The notes under the pieces: model-generated | Databases searched by the model: none | The model's input: the letters and a program-made list of their open reading frames with translations, nothing else | What the model was told of the DNA's origin: nothing | Shown here: piece by piece, positions 42,190-52,296 of the stretch | Layout of the letters: every line of letters starts with the position of its first letter | Numbering within the stretch: the stretch's first letter is position 1 | Assembly (NCBI GenBank): GCA_030681515.1 | Contig: JAUXSE010000035.1 | Coordinates: forward strand, 1-64,000 | Direction: 5' to 3' | Origin: Geothrix sp. | GTDB taxonomy: Bacteria > Acidobacteriota > Holophagae > Holophagales > Holophagaceae | Length of the DNA: 64,000 bases | Program-made: the position numbers and the translations under genes

Positions 42190-44292
42190 CTACCGCTTGG
42201 CAACGCCGAGCGTGACCGCCGCCGTCTGCTCGTTGTTGTGCTGATCCACGACCTTCACCAGGACGCGGTCGCCGCGCACGGCCTCGCGGGGCACGAGCAC
42301 GTCGAAACGCTCCTCCTTCTGATCGAAGACCCGGTCCTCGGGCACGATCTGAAGCCAGCGGTCGCCGTCGGCGCTGATGGCCGCGTCCTTCAGCATGGAG
42401 GTCTCGTCCCGGGCCAGGAACCGCACCCGGATGCCCTCGCCTTCGGACACCGCGCTCAGTTCGGAGATGGCGGACGGCGTGTGGTCAATCATGAAGGGTG
42501 CCGTGCGCCAGGTGCTGGCAAGGGCGGCATTGAAGGGGGCCGTGGGGGCATCCGAGACGGCCACCTCCAGCCGGTAGCGGCCATCGGGCACAGGCATGGT
42601 GTCGAAGCTGAAGAACTTCTCCTTCCATGCCTTTTCCAGCAGAAGGGGTGTTCCCCGGTCGGGCACCAGGCGGATGGCGAACTGGAGGGCATCGCCGTTG
42701 GGATCGTTCGCGCGGAAGACGAAGCTCTGTCCGCCCCGCCGGAAGCTGCGTTTCTCGGCGCCCATGTAGCCCAGGGCCGGAATGAGCTTCTGCGTTTCCA
42801 GCGGGACGCGCTCAATGCCGATGTCGTCCGGCGGCGCGGTGCGGGTGATGACCAGGCCCGGAGGCATGACATCCACGCCTTCCCAGACCGGCGCCAGGTT
42901 GCGGTGCGCCCAGTGCAGGCTCACGGTCTCGACGATGGGCGTGGCGCCCCCCCGGGTGCTGCTGAGACGCAAGCGGAACTGGGCGCAGCGGGCCGGTGGC
43001 AGGGCGGGCCGCTCTCCGCTGCGCAGCGGCGGCGTCCAGGGACTCCAGGTGGCATCGGGCGTTTCCGTGCTTCCGGTGCGGAACTGGATCTCGACATTGG
43101 TGCCCGTGGGCATGTCGGCGTCCAGGTAGGCCCGGCCCCAGTCGGCGATGGGCGCGCCCTTGAGGATCTTCGATTCGAGGGTGCCTTCGGTGGCCTGGGC
43201 CTCGGACAGCAGGTGCAGCTCGGCGGGATTCGAACCCACCACCAGCAGGTCGCCGCCCGAGGGCAGAAAGGCCGTGGCCTGGGCCGTGCCCAGTTCCTGC
43301 ACCACGGCGAAGGGATCCGTATCGCGCACCTGGCCCAGGGGCAGCGAGAACAGGCGGGACCGGTTGCCCGTGCCCACCAGCAGCTGGCCCTTCCAGGCCG
43401 TGAGCGCGTAGACCTGGCTCTGGGCGCTCTGCCACAGGGTCTCCGGCACGCGATCCCTGTCCAGGCGGATGACGGCGGAGCGGGTGGTGGCCGAGGTATC
43501 CGCCTGGAGATAGCCTTCGCGGCGCTCCAGCTGGCCCGTGCTGAACTTGGGCGTGAGGCCGTTGTCGGCGCCGATGTAGAGCTGGCCGTCGGCGAGGGCC
43601 AGGGCGCGCACTTCCTCGAAGGGCGTGTCCATCAGGGTCTCCAGGCGGTCGCCCTGGCGGCTGTAGCGGAGCACCAGGCCCCGGCCGTGGCTGCCCAGGT
43701 ACCAGCCGCCCTGGCCATCCGCGGCCAGCGCGGTGAAGGCCGTCTCATCCGCCAGTTCCGCCAGGCGGCGGCTGGAACCCTCCCGGGCCTGCACCAGCAG
43801 GGCGCCCTTTTCCGCGCCCCCGGCCACGATCACCGAATCGCCTTCGACGGCGAGGGCCCAGACGATGCGGGCGTCAATATCCGCGAAGGGCTTCACCTCG
43901 CCGCCGGGCGTCACGCGGAAAAGCTTGCCTTCGCCGGTGGGGGCCACCACCAGATCCTGGCCCAGGCGCGCCATGGCGAACACGATGCCGCCCTTCACCT
44001 GGCCCAGGGGCTTCACCTGGCCGCCCACATAGTGGAACAGCTTGCCGTCCGTGCCGGCGGACAGGTAGGCGCCACCGGAACCATCCGGCACCGCAGCCCA
44101 GATCACGCCCTCGGGCAACTGGCCCACCCGGCGCAAGCTCGGGGCCAGGCGCAGACGGCCATCGGCGCCGATGCGCACGCCGCGGGTCTCGGAGCCCAGC
44201 CAGTCGTTGAAGCCCGAGAAGTTGGCGGTGGGCTGTTCCGCGAAGGTGGACACACCCACGAGGGCGGCAAGAAGGAAGGTCATCCAGCGCAT
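42190..44292 (-). CDS. Secreted beta-propeller-like protein of unknown function
   Basis: The 700-residue protein has a signal peptide (MRWMTFLLAALVGVSTFA). The first 400 residues are repeated strand units typical of a propeller (DGSGGAYLSAGTDGKLFHYV, LAVEGDSVIVAGGAEKGALL, LADGQLYIGADNGLTPKF). The second half has Ig/fibronectin-like strand regions (SFVFRANDPNGDALQFAIRL, RYRLEVAVSDAPTAPF). AAGGG lies four bases before the ATG at 44292. It follows the S55 peptidase gene after 27 bases and is surely cotranscribed. It could be a substrate-binding or structural partner; no enzyme motif is seen. Confidence 0.75.
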   Translation of the reverse strand: MRWMTFLLAALVGVSTFAEQPTANFSGFNDWLGSETRGVRIGADGRLRLAPSLRRVGQLPEGVIWAAVPDGSGGAYLSAGTDGKLFHYVGGQVKPLGQVKGGIVFAMARLGQDLVVAPTGEGKLFRVTPGGEVKPFADIDARIVWALAVEGDSVIVAGGAEKGALLVQAREGSSRRLAELADETAFTALAADGQGGWYLGSHGRGLVLRYSRQGDRLETLMDTPFEEVRALALADGQLYIGADNGLTPKFSTGQLERREGYLQADTSATTRSAVIRLDRDRVPETLWQSAQSQVYALTAWKGQLLVGTGNRSRLFSLPLGQVRDTDPFAVVQELGTAQATAFLPSGGDLLVVGSNPAELHLLSEAQATEGTLESKILKGAPIADWGRAYLDADMPTGTNVEIQFRTGSTETPDATWSPWTPPLRSGERPALPPARCAQFRLRLSSTRGGATPIVETVSLHWAHRNLAPVWEGVDVMPPGLVITRTAPPDDIGIERVPLETQKLIPALGYMGAEKRSFRRGGQSFVFRANDPNGDALQFAIRLVPDRGTPLLLEKAWKEKFFSFDTMPVPDGRYRLEVAVSDAPTAPFNAALASTWRTAPFMIDHTPSAISELSAVSEGEGIRVRFLARDETSMLKDAAISADGDRWLQIVPEDRVFDQKEERFDVLVPREAVRGDRVLVKVVDQHNNEQTAAVTLGVAKR

Positions 44293-44319
44293 AGAACCCT
44301 TTCGCATGGTGCACATGGT

Positions 44320-46059
44320 CTACTCGATCTCCACTTCCAGCTGGCTCAGCCCCCGGACCTCACGCTCCAGAGGCAGCACCGCGCGCCCCACGATGCGGCG
44401 CTGGAGTTTGTTGTCGCTGCTGGCGCCATCCCCGCTGACCAGGCTGGCCACGGAGGGCGGGATGCCTTCGATGCGGCTTCCGCGAAGCCCCGCTCCGGCC
44501 TGCGTCTGCACCAACAGGGCATAGGCATTGTTGTTCCGCAGGGCCCCGTTGAGGATGCGCACCACATCCCCGAGGTTGGCGACTTCGATCACGCGCTCAT
44601 CCGGATCGGCCGCGGTGAGGCTGTACCCATCCCCCACCATGAGGATGGCCTTCCCCTTGGTGGCGGAGGAGGGCACCTGGATGTTGAAGGTGGCGGTCTC
44701 CCGCACGCCCTGGATGTTCTGGAGGGTCACCAGCACGGGCAGCACTTCGCCCCGCTTGGCCCGGGCGCTCAGCAGGCGCACGCCCGCGATGCTCGTCAGA
44801 TCCAGGCGCTCCTCGGCCTTGATGGTGAGCGAGATCCCCTCGAACGCGGGCTTCTCGAAGGGATTCAGGCTGATGGCCTGCAACATGCCGCCCACATACT
44901 GGGCCATGCGGGCGGGGTTCAGATCCGCGATGACATTCTCGATCAGGATGGCCGGGTAGCCCGCCAGCTTGATGTTGCCCTGCATGGAAAGGCTCTGGAG
45001 ACCGAGGCCCCGGGTGTGGGCATCCAGAGTCTGCGCCACCGCCGTGGCGGCCAGGGCGGCCGTGGCCACCGGATGGTCCATGATCTCGAAGCGGAAGTTC
45101 AGGGTCCGCTTCCCCCCCAGGTTCAGGCCGATCCGCATGGGCACCATGCGGGCCTCGGCGCCCAGGATGCCGGCCACGCCCGAGCTGCGATCCAGGCGCA
45201 GCGCCCCGATGGGCGCCACGGGCAGGGCCAGCTTGAAGGAATTCTGGTAGCTCGCGACCGTGGTGGCGACCGTGGCCGACCAGAGGGGCAGGTCCACGGG
45301 CCCGAGATTGAACAGCTGGTGCCCGAAGAGCAGGATCCGCTTCCCGGAGATGTAGGTGATGGTGCCGGCGGCCGCCAGATCCATATCGCCCTGCATGAGG
45401 GTGATGGCGGCCATGCCCCCGGGCTCCAGGGGGCTCGCCTCCTCCCGGCCGCCGGAAAGGGTGGGCACGGCGGTGAAGGTGACCGGCCATCCGGCCCACA
45501 ACCGCTGAGCGTCGGATCCAAGGGGGCTCCCCGCCAAGGCCATGGGCAGCGCCTGGGCGTCCGAGTCCCCCATCACGGTCCGGAAATCCAGCATCTGGCC
45601 CATCAGCGCGGCCTTCAGCACCTTGGGGGGTTCCAGCCTGGGCAGGATCAGGGGCGTGCGGCTGGGGGCGGTCTCGGGGATGTCCCGCAGCTGGTCCAGC
45701 ATCTCCGCGATGGGGGTGATGCCTCCGATGGGCTCCTTCTCGAAGGCGATGCCGGTGCTGAGGGCTCCGATGAGTTTGCCGTCAATGTAGCAGGGGCTTC
45801 CGCTCATGCCCGCCAGGATGCCGGTTTCCGCCAGGGGCCCGCCCGAGGCCCTCACCATGATGCGGCTCCGGCCCGGCGCGGCGTTCTTCTGGACGCCCAG
45901 CACCTCGAACTCGAACCGCTCGATCTTCCCGCCCTGGAACACCGTGCGCCCGTACCCCTTCATGCCGGCCCGGATCTCCGACACCCCCAGGGTGGCCGGT
46001 CCCTGGGCCAGCAGGGGCACCACGGATAGAAGGGCGATGAGGGAGGCGGCCAGTTTCAT
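44320..46059 (-). CDS. SpoIVB-like S55 peptidase, secreted
   Basis: This 579-residue protein has a signal peptide (MKLAASLIALLSVVPLLAQ), then the S55 start GVSEIRAGMKGYGRTVFQGG and the nucleophile motif ILAGMSGSPCYIDGKLIGAL (Ser88). A His candidate, His247, lies later in ILLFGHQLFNLG. In Bacillus SpoIVB the His precedes the Ser, so this family appears rearranged. The C-terminal region is strand-rich. It is cotranscribed with the secreted propeller protein. The role is probably envelope signalling or processing rather than sporulation. ATG 46059 starts a clean signal peptide. Confidence 0.82.
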   Translation of the reverse strand: MKLAASLIALLSVVPLLAQGPATLGVSEIRAGMKGYGRTVFQGGKIERFEFEVLGVQKNAAPGRSRIMVRASGGPLAETGILAGMSGSPCYIDGKLIGALSTGIAFEKEPIGGITPIAEMLDQLRDIPETAPSRTPLILPRLEPPKVLKAALMGQMLDFRTVMGDSDAQALPMALAGSPLGSDAQRLWAGWPVTFTAVPTLSGGREEASPLEPGGMAAITLMQGDMDLAAAGTITYISGKRILLFGHQLFNLGPVDLPLWSATVATTVASYQNSFKLALPVAPIGALRLDRSSGVAGILGAEARMVPMRIGLNLGGKRTLNFRFEIMDHPVATAALAATAVAQTLDAHTRGLGLQSLSMQGNIKLAGYPAILIENVIADLNPARMAQYVGGMLQAISLNPFEKPAFEGISLTIKAEERLDLTSIAGVRLLSARAKRGEVLPVLVTLQNIQGVRETATFNIQVPSSATKGKAILMVGDGYSLTAADPDERVIEVANLGDVVRILNGALRNNNAYALLVQTQAGAGLRGSRIEGIPPSVASLVSGDGASSDNKLQRRIVGRAVLPLEREVRGLSQLEVEIE

Positions 46060-46214
46060 GGGGGTCCCAAGGAAAGAATGAAGCCTAACAGACGGCCCCC
46101 TTTGGACCCCCCTGTGACCATCGGGTGCCGTGGACGTAACTTTCGTTTCGTGAGCCAAAGCCCCCTTCTTCCAGGAGGTCCTTACCGCTACCTTCGGAGA
46201 CGGAGGAACATCAC

Positions 46215-49139
46215 ATGCATTCAAGGCACTTCAGCAGTTCAACCCTGGTGGCCCTGCTCGTGGCGGCGGCACCCCTCATGGCCCAGGGCGTCTCCGCCCA
46301 GCTGGGCGGTCGCGTAATGGACACCGCCGGGGTGCCCCTGGGCGGCGCCACGGTGGTCATCCGCAACGGCGAAACCGGCTTCACCCGCACCCTGCAGAGC
46401 GCCGGAGACGGCCGGTTCGTGGCCCTGGCGCTGCCCGTCGGGCCCTATGTCGTGACCATCAGGAAGACGGGGTTCCAGACCGCTTCCAACATCAAGGTCA
46501 ACCTCAACCTCGGTGACGCGGCACCCCTCAGCATCCGCCTGGCTTCTGAGACGGGCGCCACCGTGGAGATCGTCGCCACCAGCACCCAGGTGGATACGGA
46601 ACGCTCCACCGTCGCCTCCACCGTGTCCCCCACGGATCTGGTGAACATTCCCATCAAGGGCCGCAGCCTGCTCGACTATTCCAGCCTGACCCCCCAGGTC
46701 AACGTCACCGGCCGCGGCCAGATCGCCATCGCCGGGTCCCGCGGCGTGAACACCTCCATCAACATTGACGGCGGGGACTACAACTCCTCCTTCTTCGCGG
46801 GCAGCACGGGCACCAGCACCGTGGCGGGCAGCCCCTTCTCCGTGTCCATGGAAGCCATTCGCGAGTTCCAGGTGATCACCGATGGCGCGTCCGCCGAATT
46901 CGGCCGCATGGGCGGCGGGTACCTGAACGCCATCACCAAGTCCGGCACGAATGAGCTCGCCGGGGGCCTCTTCTACTACTACCGCCCCAGCTTCTGGGTG
47001 GAGCCGGAAGTCAATGTCTCGGGAAGGCCCGGCGCCAACACCATCCTCGATTTCAAGACGATCCAGTATGGCGGCTCGGTGGGTGGTCCCATCATCAAGG
47101 ACAAGCTGTTCTATTTCGTCGCCTTCGATTTCCAGCGGGAAAGCCGCCCCCAGAGCTTCGTCTGGGGCGGCAGCAACCCCGTGACCCTGGATCCCGCCAC
47201 CAACCCATCGGATGCCGTCCTGCTCTCCAAGGCCGGCTCCTACTCCAAGCCCAATGACGGAGACAACCTCTTCCTGCGCCTGGACTGGAACCTCAGCACC
47301 GATCACGCCCTCCAGGTGCGCATGACCAAATCCAGCATCAAGAGCGTCTACAACGCCGGGACGTACAACTCCTCCGAGAATGTCGCCTTCGACGAATACA
47401 ACACCACCGCCCTGGGGCTCCAGTGGAACTGGACCATCGGTTCCCATTGGCTCAATGAATTCAAGTTGAACTGGAACAAGGACGAGCAGCCCCGCGTCGC
47501 GGCCTCCATGTCCCCCCAGGTGACCATCAGCAATGTGGGCAATTACGGCAAGGTCCCCTACACCCGCGAATTCGAGCTGAAGAAGACGCAGATCAGCGAG
47601 GCCATCACCTACTTCACGCCCACCCTGCAGGTGAAGGCCGGCATGGACCTCATCCTGAACAATGTGTTCGAGATCTTCGCGCCCTTCGTCGAGGGGTCCT
47701 ATTACATTTCAAGCCTCACCAACTTCCGCGCCGGCAACTGGGGCACCTATCAGCAGAATTTCGGGCTGAACGGATTGTCTGGCTATGAGGCTGGCCGCTT
47801 CGACCAGAAGGAACGGGACTTGGCCCTGTTCATCCAGACCGACTGGAAGGCCACCTCTTCCGTGAAGCTGGGCCTGGGCCTCCGGTATGACAAGCAGGAA
47901 CACCCGGACTTCCCCGTGCTGGACGTCAGCAATCCCATGGCCGCCCAGCTCCCCCTCACGGCCTCGATCCCCTCCAGCAGTTCCATCAGCCCCAGGCTGA
48001 GCCTGACCTGGACCCCGGAAGCCGACAAGGGCAACACGGTCGTCCGCGCCTCCGCCGGACGGTACGTCAGCCGGACGCCCGCGATCTTCCTCTACCAGGT
48101 CTACACCGGCAATGGCGCCCGGGTCGGCGCCTACACCTTCCGCTCCAGCAACGCCTCGGAACTGGCCCTGGCGCAGTCTCTGGGCATCGGGTACGGCGCC
48201 GCCTTCAATCCCGCCGCCCCGGCCACCATCAATCCGGCCGCCCTGTCCACCTTGACCCCCACTCAGCTCGCCACCCTCGCGGGCACCCTCCAGGTGGCCA
48301 CCTTCGGCCCCGGGTTCAAGAATCCCACCACGGATCGGTTCAACCTGGGCTTTGAGCGGGCCTTTTCCGCCGGCTGGGTGCTGGGCGCCAGCGCCACCTA
48401 CGCGAAAACCAAGAACCTGGAGCGCATCACCGATCTGAACCTGGCGGAAACCAGCGTCAACGCCCAGGGACGGCCCCTTCTCACCCGGCCGAACCCGAAC
48501 TACGGTTCGATCAAGGCCTATGTCAGCGATGCGGAAGCCAAGTACATGGCCTTGACCCTCTCCGCGAAGTACCAGAAGGCCGACAGCCCCCTCGCGGCCC
48601 AGTTCTACTACACCCGCTCCGAAGCGAAGGACAACGACTCCAACGAGCGGAACTACAACAGCTGGGGGACCCAGAATCCGCTGCGTCTCGGAGAGGACTA
48701 CAGCTATGGGGACACCGACCGGCCCCACGTCCTCGTGGGCAACCTGTCCTATCAGGAACCGGTTTCCAAGGTCCAGATCGGGTCCACCCTCCGCTACTAC
48801 TCCGGGCTTCCCTACACGCCCTACTTCAGCACGGACCTCAATGGCGACACCATGCGGGTGGACCGCCCCATCGGCACGGAGCGGAACAGCCTCCGGACCG
48901 GCAGCCAGACGAACATTGACCTCCGGATCAGCCGGGAATGGGCCTTCGGCCGGGTGCGCCTGAACACCTCCATTGACGTATTCAACCTCTTCAACCGCGC
49001 CGATACCTACTATCGGATCAGCCACACCGGGAACGACGCCGCTCCTGTGACGACTCGCTCCTTCACCACCATGACCCGGGCGGATGAAACCCTCTTCCCC
49101 ACCCGCCAGGTCCAGCTGGGCGCCCGGCTGTCCTTCTAG
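46215..49139 (+). CDS. TonB-dependent receptor, Oar-like (copy 1)
   Basis: This 974-residue outer-membrane protein has a signal peptide, a carboxypeptidase-regulatory-like domain at about 30-110 (GGRVMDTAGVPLGGATVVIR, GPYVVTIRKTGFQ), a plug (SRGVNTSINIDGGDY, EFQVITDGASAEFGRMGGGY) and a large barrel ending in aromatic-rich strands and final ARLSF. Such Acidobacteria/Bacteroidetes receptors take up large substrates with TonB energy. GGAGGA lies eight bases before the ATG. The next gene is a close paralogue, and both end with the same terminator. Confidence 0.92.
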   Translation: MHSRHFSSSTLVALLVAAAPLMAQGVSAQLGGRVMDTAGVPLGGATVVIRNGETGFTRTLQSAGDGRFVALALPVGPYVVTIRKTGFQTASNIKVNLNLGDAAPLSIRLASETGATVEIVATSTQVDTERSTVASTVSPTDLVNIPIKGRSLLDYSSLTPQVNVTGRGQIAIAGSRGVNTSINIDGGDYNSSFFAGSTGTSTVAGSPFSVSMEAIREFQVITDGASAEFGRMGGGYLNAITKSGTNELAGGLFYYYRPSFWVEPEVNVSGRPGANTILDFKTIQYGGSVGGPIIKDKLFYFVAFDFQRESRPQSFVWGGSNPVTLDPATNPSDAVLLSKAGSYSKPNDGDNLFLRLDWNLSTDHALQVRMTKSSIKSVYNAGTYNSSENVAFDEYNTTALGLQWNWTIGSHWLNEFKLNWNKDEQPRVAASMSPQVTISNVGNYGKVPYTREFELKKTQISEAITYFTPTLQVKAGMDLILNNVFEIFAPFVEGSYYISSLTNFRAGNWGTYQQNFGLNGLSGYEAGRFDQKERDLALFIQTDWKATSSVKLGLGLRYDKQEHPDFPVLDVSNPMAAQLPLTASIPSSSSISPRLSLTWTPEADKGNTVVRASAGRYVSRTPAIFLYQVYTGNGARVGAYTFRSSNASELALAQSLGIGYGAAFNPAAPATINPAALSTLTPTQLATLAGTLQVATFGPGFKNPTTDRFNLGFERAFSAGWVLGASATYAKTKNLERITDLNLAETSVNAQGRPLLTRPNPNYGSIKAYVSDAEAKYMALTLSAKYQKADSPLAAQFYYTRSEAKDNDSNERNYNSWGTQNPLRLGEDYSYGDTDRPHVLVGNLSYQEPVSKVQIGSTLRYYSGLPYTPYFSTDLNGDTMRVDRPIGTERNSLRTGSQTNIDLRISREWAFGRVRLNTSIDVFNLFNRADTYYRISHTGNDAAPVTTRSFTTMTRADETLFPTRQVQLGARLSF

Positions 49140-49156
49140 GCCTACCCGCATCACCC

Positions 49157-49185
49157 AAGGGCGGCGCGCCAGCGCCGCCCTTTTT
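49157..49185 (+). terminator. Intrinsic terminator of TonB receptor 1
   Basis: GGGCGGCGC, loop GCCA, GCGCCGCCC then TTTTT. The preceding CCCGCATCACCCAA and the whole hairpin are repeated identically after receptor 2 at 52252-52281. Confidence 0.88.
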
Positions 49186-49320
49186 CTTGCCAGGCTGGTG
49201 CCAAGAGCACGCAACGCGTGCGATAGGTGGAGGTTTTTCCCGGGAATTCGTTCCACGACCCACATGTCCTCTTCTGCCGGGCCTCCCGGGCCGCTACGCT
49301 CGAAGGCGGAGGAACTTCCC

Positions 49321-52233
49321 ATGCGTTCAAGGCATTTGAGCAGCTCACCCCTCGTGGCCCTGCTGGTGGCAGCGGCACCTCTCATGGCCCAAGGCGTATC
49401 CGCCCAGCTGGGCGGTCGCGTGCTGGATTCCAACGGAGCCGCCGTGGCTGGCGCCACGGTGGTCATCCGCAACGGCGAAACCGGCCTCACCCGCACGGTC
49501 CAGACCAGCAGCGAAGGCCGGTACCTGGCCACCCTGCTGCCCGTGGGCCCATACGTGGTGACCGTCACCAAGACGGGTTTCCAGACCGCCGGCAACATCA
49601 AGGTGAACCTGAACCTGGGTGACGCCGCCCCCCTGACCGTCAAGCTGGCGCCCGAATCCGGTGCCGTGGTGGAAGTGGTGGCCGCCTCCAGCCAGGTGGA
49701 CAGTGAGCGTGCCAGCGCCGCAGCCATCATCTCCCCTGACAACCTGACCAATCTTCCCGTTTTCAACCGCAACTTCACCAACCTGGCCACCCTGACCCCC
49801 CAGGTGGTGGTGGACAGCAGCCGCGGGAACCTGGCCATTGCGGGCCAGCGCGGCGTGAACACCTCCATCAACATTGACGGCAGCGATACCAACGAACCCT
49901 TCTTCGGCGGGGCCGTGGGCGCGGCCGAGGGCAAGACCCCGTTTACCGTCTCCATCGAGGCCATCCGCGAGTACCAGGTCATCACCGACGGTGCCAGCGC
50001 CGAGTTCGGCCGCATGGGCGGTGGCTACGTGAACGCCATCACCAAGAACGGCACCAACGATCTCAGCGGCAGCCTCTTCTACTACCTGCGCCCCCGCAGC
50101 TGGGTCGAGGCCGGTCCGACCCTGCGCCAGCCCAGTGGCTCCACCACCACCTACCCTGTTGGCGATTTCCAGCAGGAGCAGTTCGGCTTCAGCCTCGGCG
50201 GTCCCATCGTCAAGGACAAGCTCTTCTACTTCGTGGCCTACGATGCCCAGCGCCGGAAGGATCCCATTAACATGGCCTGGGGCGGGACCAACCCCCCGAC
50301 CGGACTCTATCCCCTGAACCCCGCCGTCCCGGCGGACGCCGTCCTGATCTCCAAGGCCGGCGCCTACTCTGCCAAGGCGGATTCCGATGTCTACTTCCTC
50401 CGTTTCGACTGGAACATCAACACGGACCAGACCCTCCAGTTGCGGGTGAACCATTCCAACTTCAAGGGCGTCACCGGTGCCGGCATCACCGCCGCCTACG
50501 AGAATCTGGCCTCGGATGACGTCACCACGGACGCCTACGTGCTGCAGTGGAACTGGGTCCTCGGTGCCAACTGGATGAACGAGTTCCGGATCAGCCACAC
50601 CAAGGACGACATGCCCCGGACGACCTTTTCGAACATTCCCGAGGTCAGCATCACCGGTGTGGGCTACTACGGCGCCTACCCCTTTGACCGCACCTACAGC
50701 ACCAAGCGCACCCAGTTCCAGGAGAACATCAGCTACGTCACCCCGACCCTCCAGTTGAAGGCCGGCCTCGACTACAACGATATCAATGTCTCCGAGTTCT
50801 TCGCCGGCAACTGGCAGGGGGTCTATTTCTTCAACAACATCACCGACTTCCGCGCCGGCAACTGGTCCACCTACCGCCAGAACTTCGGCCTGAACGGCCC
50901 TGTGCAGCAGGCGGGACTGTTTGATACCAGCTACAAGCAGATCGCGGTCTTCCTCCAGGCTGACTGGCGCCTCACCGACACCTTCAAGCTGGGCCTGGGC
51001 CTCCGCTGGGACAAGCAGGAGAACCCGGATTATCCCATCCTGGACATGAGCAACCCAGCCTCCACGGCCATGCCCCTGGCCTCGAAGATTCCTTCGGATA
51101 GCCAGATCTCGCCCCGGCTGTCCTTCACCTGGACCCCCGCCTTCGATCACGGCAAGACCGTGGTGCGCGGAAGCGCCGGCCGCTACGTCAGCACCACCCC
51201 GGCCGTCTTCTTCTACCAGGCCTATGCCGCCAATGGCCTGCGGACGGGGCAGGTGGATTTCCGGGCCTCCGCGAATGATCATGTCACCTTCGGCATCCCC
51301 CGTGGCACGGCGTTCAATCCCGCCACCCCTTTCTGGTTCCCGTCCTTCCCCACCGGCGGCGTGCTACCCAGGTTCAACATCTGGAGTTTCAACCAGGACT
51401 TCAAGAACCCCTACACCGATCGCCTGAACCTGGGTGCCGAGCGGCCCTTCTTCAACGACCTGGTGCTGGGCCTGTCCGCCACCTATGCCAAGGCCAACCA
51501 ACTCGAGCGCACGGCGGACCTGAACGTCGGAACCCCCACCATGGGCGCCTACGGGCGCCTGATGTACCCGGCGAGGCCCAATGCCACCTACGGCACCATG
51601 GGCATGTACTACTCCGATGCCACCAGCATCTACCGGGCCTACACGATCAGCCTGAAGTACCACAAGGACGACAGCAACCTGGACGCCCAGTTCTACTACA
51701 CCTACTCCATCAACAAGGATAGCGATTCCAACGAGCGCAACTACTCCGGCATCAGCATCCAGGATGCAGGCAACCTTGGGGGCCAATGGGGCTATGCCGA
51801 TACGGACCGCCGCGAAGTCCTGACGGGCTACCTGAGCTACCGCGACAAGGGCCGTTCTGACATCCTGGCTTCCCTTTCCGTGCGCTACCAGACCGGGACG
51901 CCCTACAGCCTGGTCTACAGCAAGGACATGAACGGCGACGCCAACACCAGCAACGACCGGTTCTTCGCGAACGGCCAGGACTACGGTCGCAATACGCTAC
52001 GCGTCGGATCCCAGCTCTTCTTGGATCTGGGTCTGCGGCGCGACTTCCGGTTCACTGAGCGCCTGAAGATGACCGCCTCCCTGGATGTGTTCAATCTCCT
52101 GAACCGCCAGGACACGTGGGAATCAACGCGAATCAACTCTGCCAGCACGGACGCCATTCCCAGACTGGACAAGAGCCAGAACTGGATGGGTGGCGCTCGC
52201 CAGATCCAGATCGGCGCCCGCTTCTCCTTCTAA
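49321..52233 (+). CDS. TonB-dependent receptor, Oar-like (copy 2)
   Basis: This 970-residue paralogue of the upstream receptor has the near-identical start MRSRHLSSSPLVALLVAAAP and QGVSAQLGGRV, the same regulatory-like domain (VDSNGAAVAGATVVIRNGET-type strands), plug (INIDGSDTNEPFFGG, TDGASAEFGRMGGGY) and barrel ending GARFSF. Sequence diverges most at the segment after the regulatory domain (LPVFNRNFTNLATLTPQV against IPIKGRSLLDYSSLTPQV) and in barrel loops, so ligands may differ. GGAGGA precedes the ATG at 49321. The upstream 180 bases hold terminator 1 and a promoter. Confidence 0.92.
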   Translation: MRSRHLSSSPLVALLVAAAPLMAQGVSAQLGGRVLDSNGAAVAGATVVIRNGETGLTRTVQTSSEGRYLATLLPVGPYVVTVTKTGFQTAGNIKVNLNLGDAAPLTVKLAPESGAVVEVVAASSQVDSERASAAAIISPDNLTNLPVFNRNFTNLATLTPQVVVDSSRGNLAIAGQRGVNTSINIDGSDTNEPFFGGAVGAAEGKTPFTVSIEAIREYQVITDGASAEFGRMGGGYVNAITKNGTNDLSGSLFYYLRPRSWVEAGPTLRQPSGSTTTYPVGDFQQEQFGFSLGGPIVKDKLFYFVAYDAQRRKDPINMAWGGTNPPTGLYPLNPAVPADAVLISKAGAYSAKADSDVYFLRFDWNINTDQTLQLRVNHSNFKGVTGAGITAAYENLASDDVTTDAYVLQWNWVLGANWMNEFRISHTKDDMPRTTFSNIPEVSITGVGYYGAYPFDRTYSTKRTQFQENISYVTPTLQLKAGLDYNDINVSEFFAGNWQGVYFFNNITDFRAGNWSTYRQNFGLNGPVQQAGLFDTSYKQIAVFLQADWRLTDTFKLGLGLRWDKQENPDYPILDMSNPASTAMPLASKIPSDSQISPRLSFTWTPAFDHGKTVVRGSAGRYVSTTPAVFFYQAYAANGLRTGQVDFRASANDHVTFGIPRGTAFNPATPFWFPSFPTGGVLPRFNIWSFNQDFKNPYTDRLNLGAERPFFNDLVLGLSATYAKANQLERTADLNVGTPTMGAYGRLMYPARPNATYGTMGMYYSDATSIYRAYTISLKYHKDDSNLDAQFYYTYSINKDSDSNERNYSGISIQDAGNLGGQWGYADTDRREVLTGYLSYRDKGRSDILASLSVRYQTGTPYSLVYSKDMNGDANTSNDRFFANGQDYGRNTLRVGSQLFLDLGLRRDFRFTERLKMTASLDVFNLLNRQDTWESTRINSASTDAIPRLDKSQNWMGGARQIQIGARFSF

Positions 52234-52251
52234 TCCCCACCCGCATCACCC

Positions 52252-52281
52252 AAGGGCGGCGCGCCAGCGCCGCCCTTTTTT
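52252..52281 (+). terminator. Intrinsic terminator of TonB receptor 2
   Basis: GGGCGGCGC, GCCA loop, GCGCCGCCC and TTTTTT, identical in stem and loop to the terminator at 49157. The copying includes flanking sequence, so the duplication covered the gene end. Confidence 0.88.
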
Positions 52282-52284
52282 CGT

Positions 52285-52290
52285 TATGGT
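52285..52290 (+). promoter_or_regulatory. Leaderless-type -10 box (TATGGT, 6 nt before ATG)
   Basis: TATGGT is exactly six bases before the ATG at 52297 of the YmdB-like gene, just after the TonB terminator. No Shine-Dalgarno box is present. Confidence 0.5.
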
Positions 52291-52296
52291 TGAGTG

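Noticed and set aside
42238-46029. A 1263-codon open frame on the plus strand over the propeller and S55 genes
   Set aside because: Low-complexity antisense frame; both minus-strand genes have signal peptides and family motifs.
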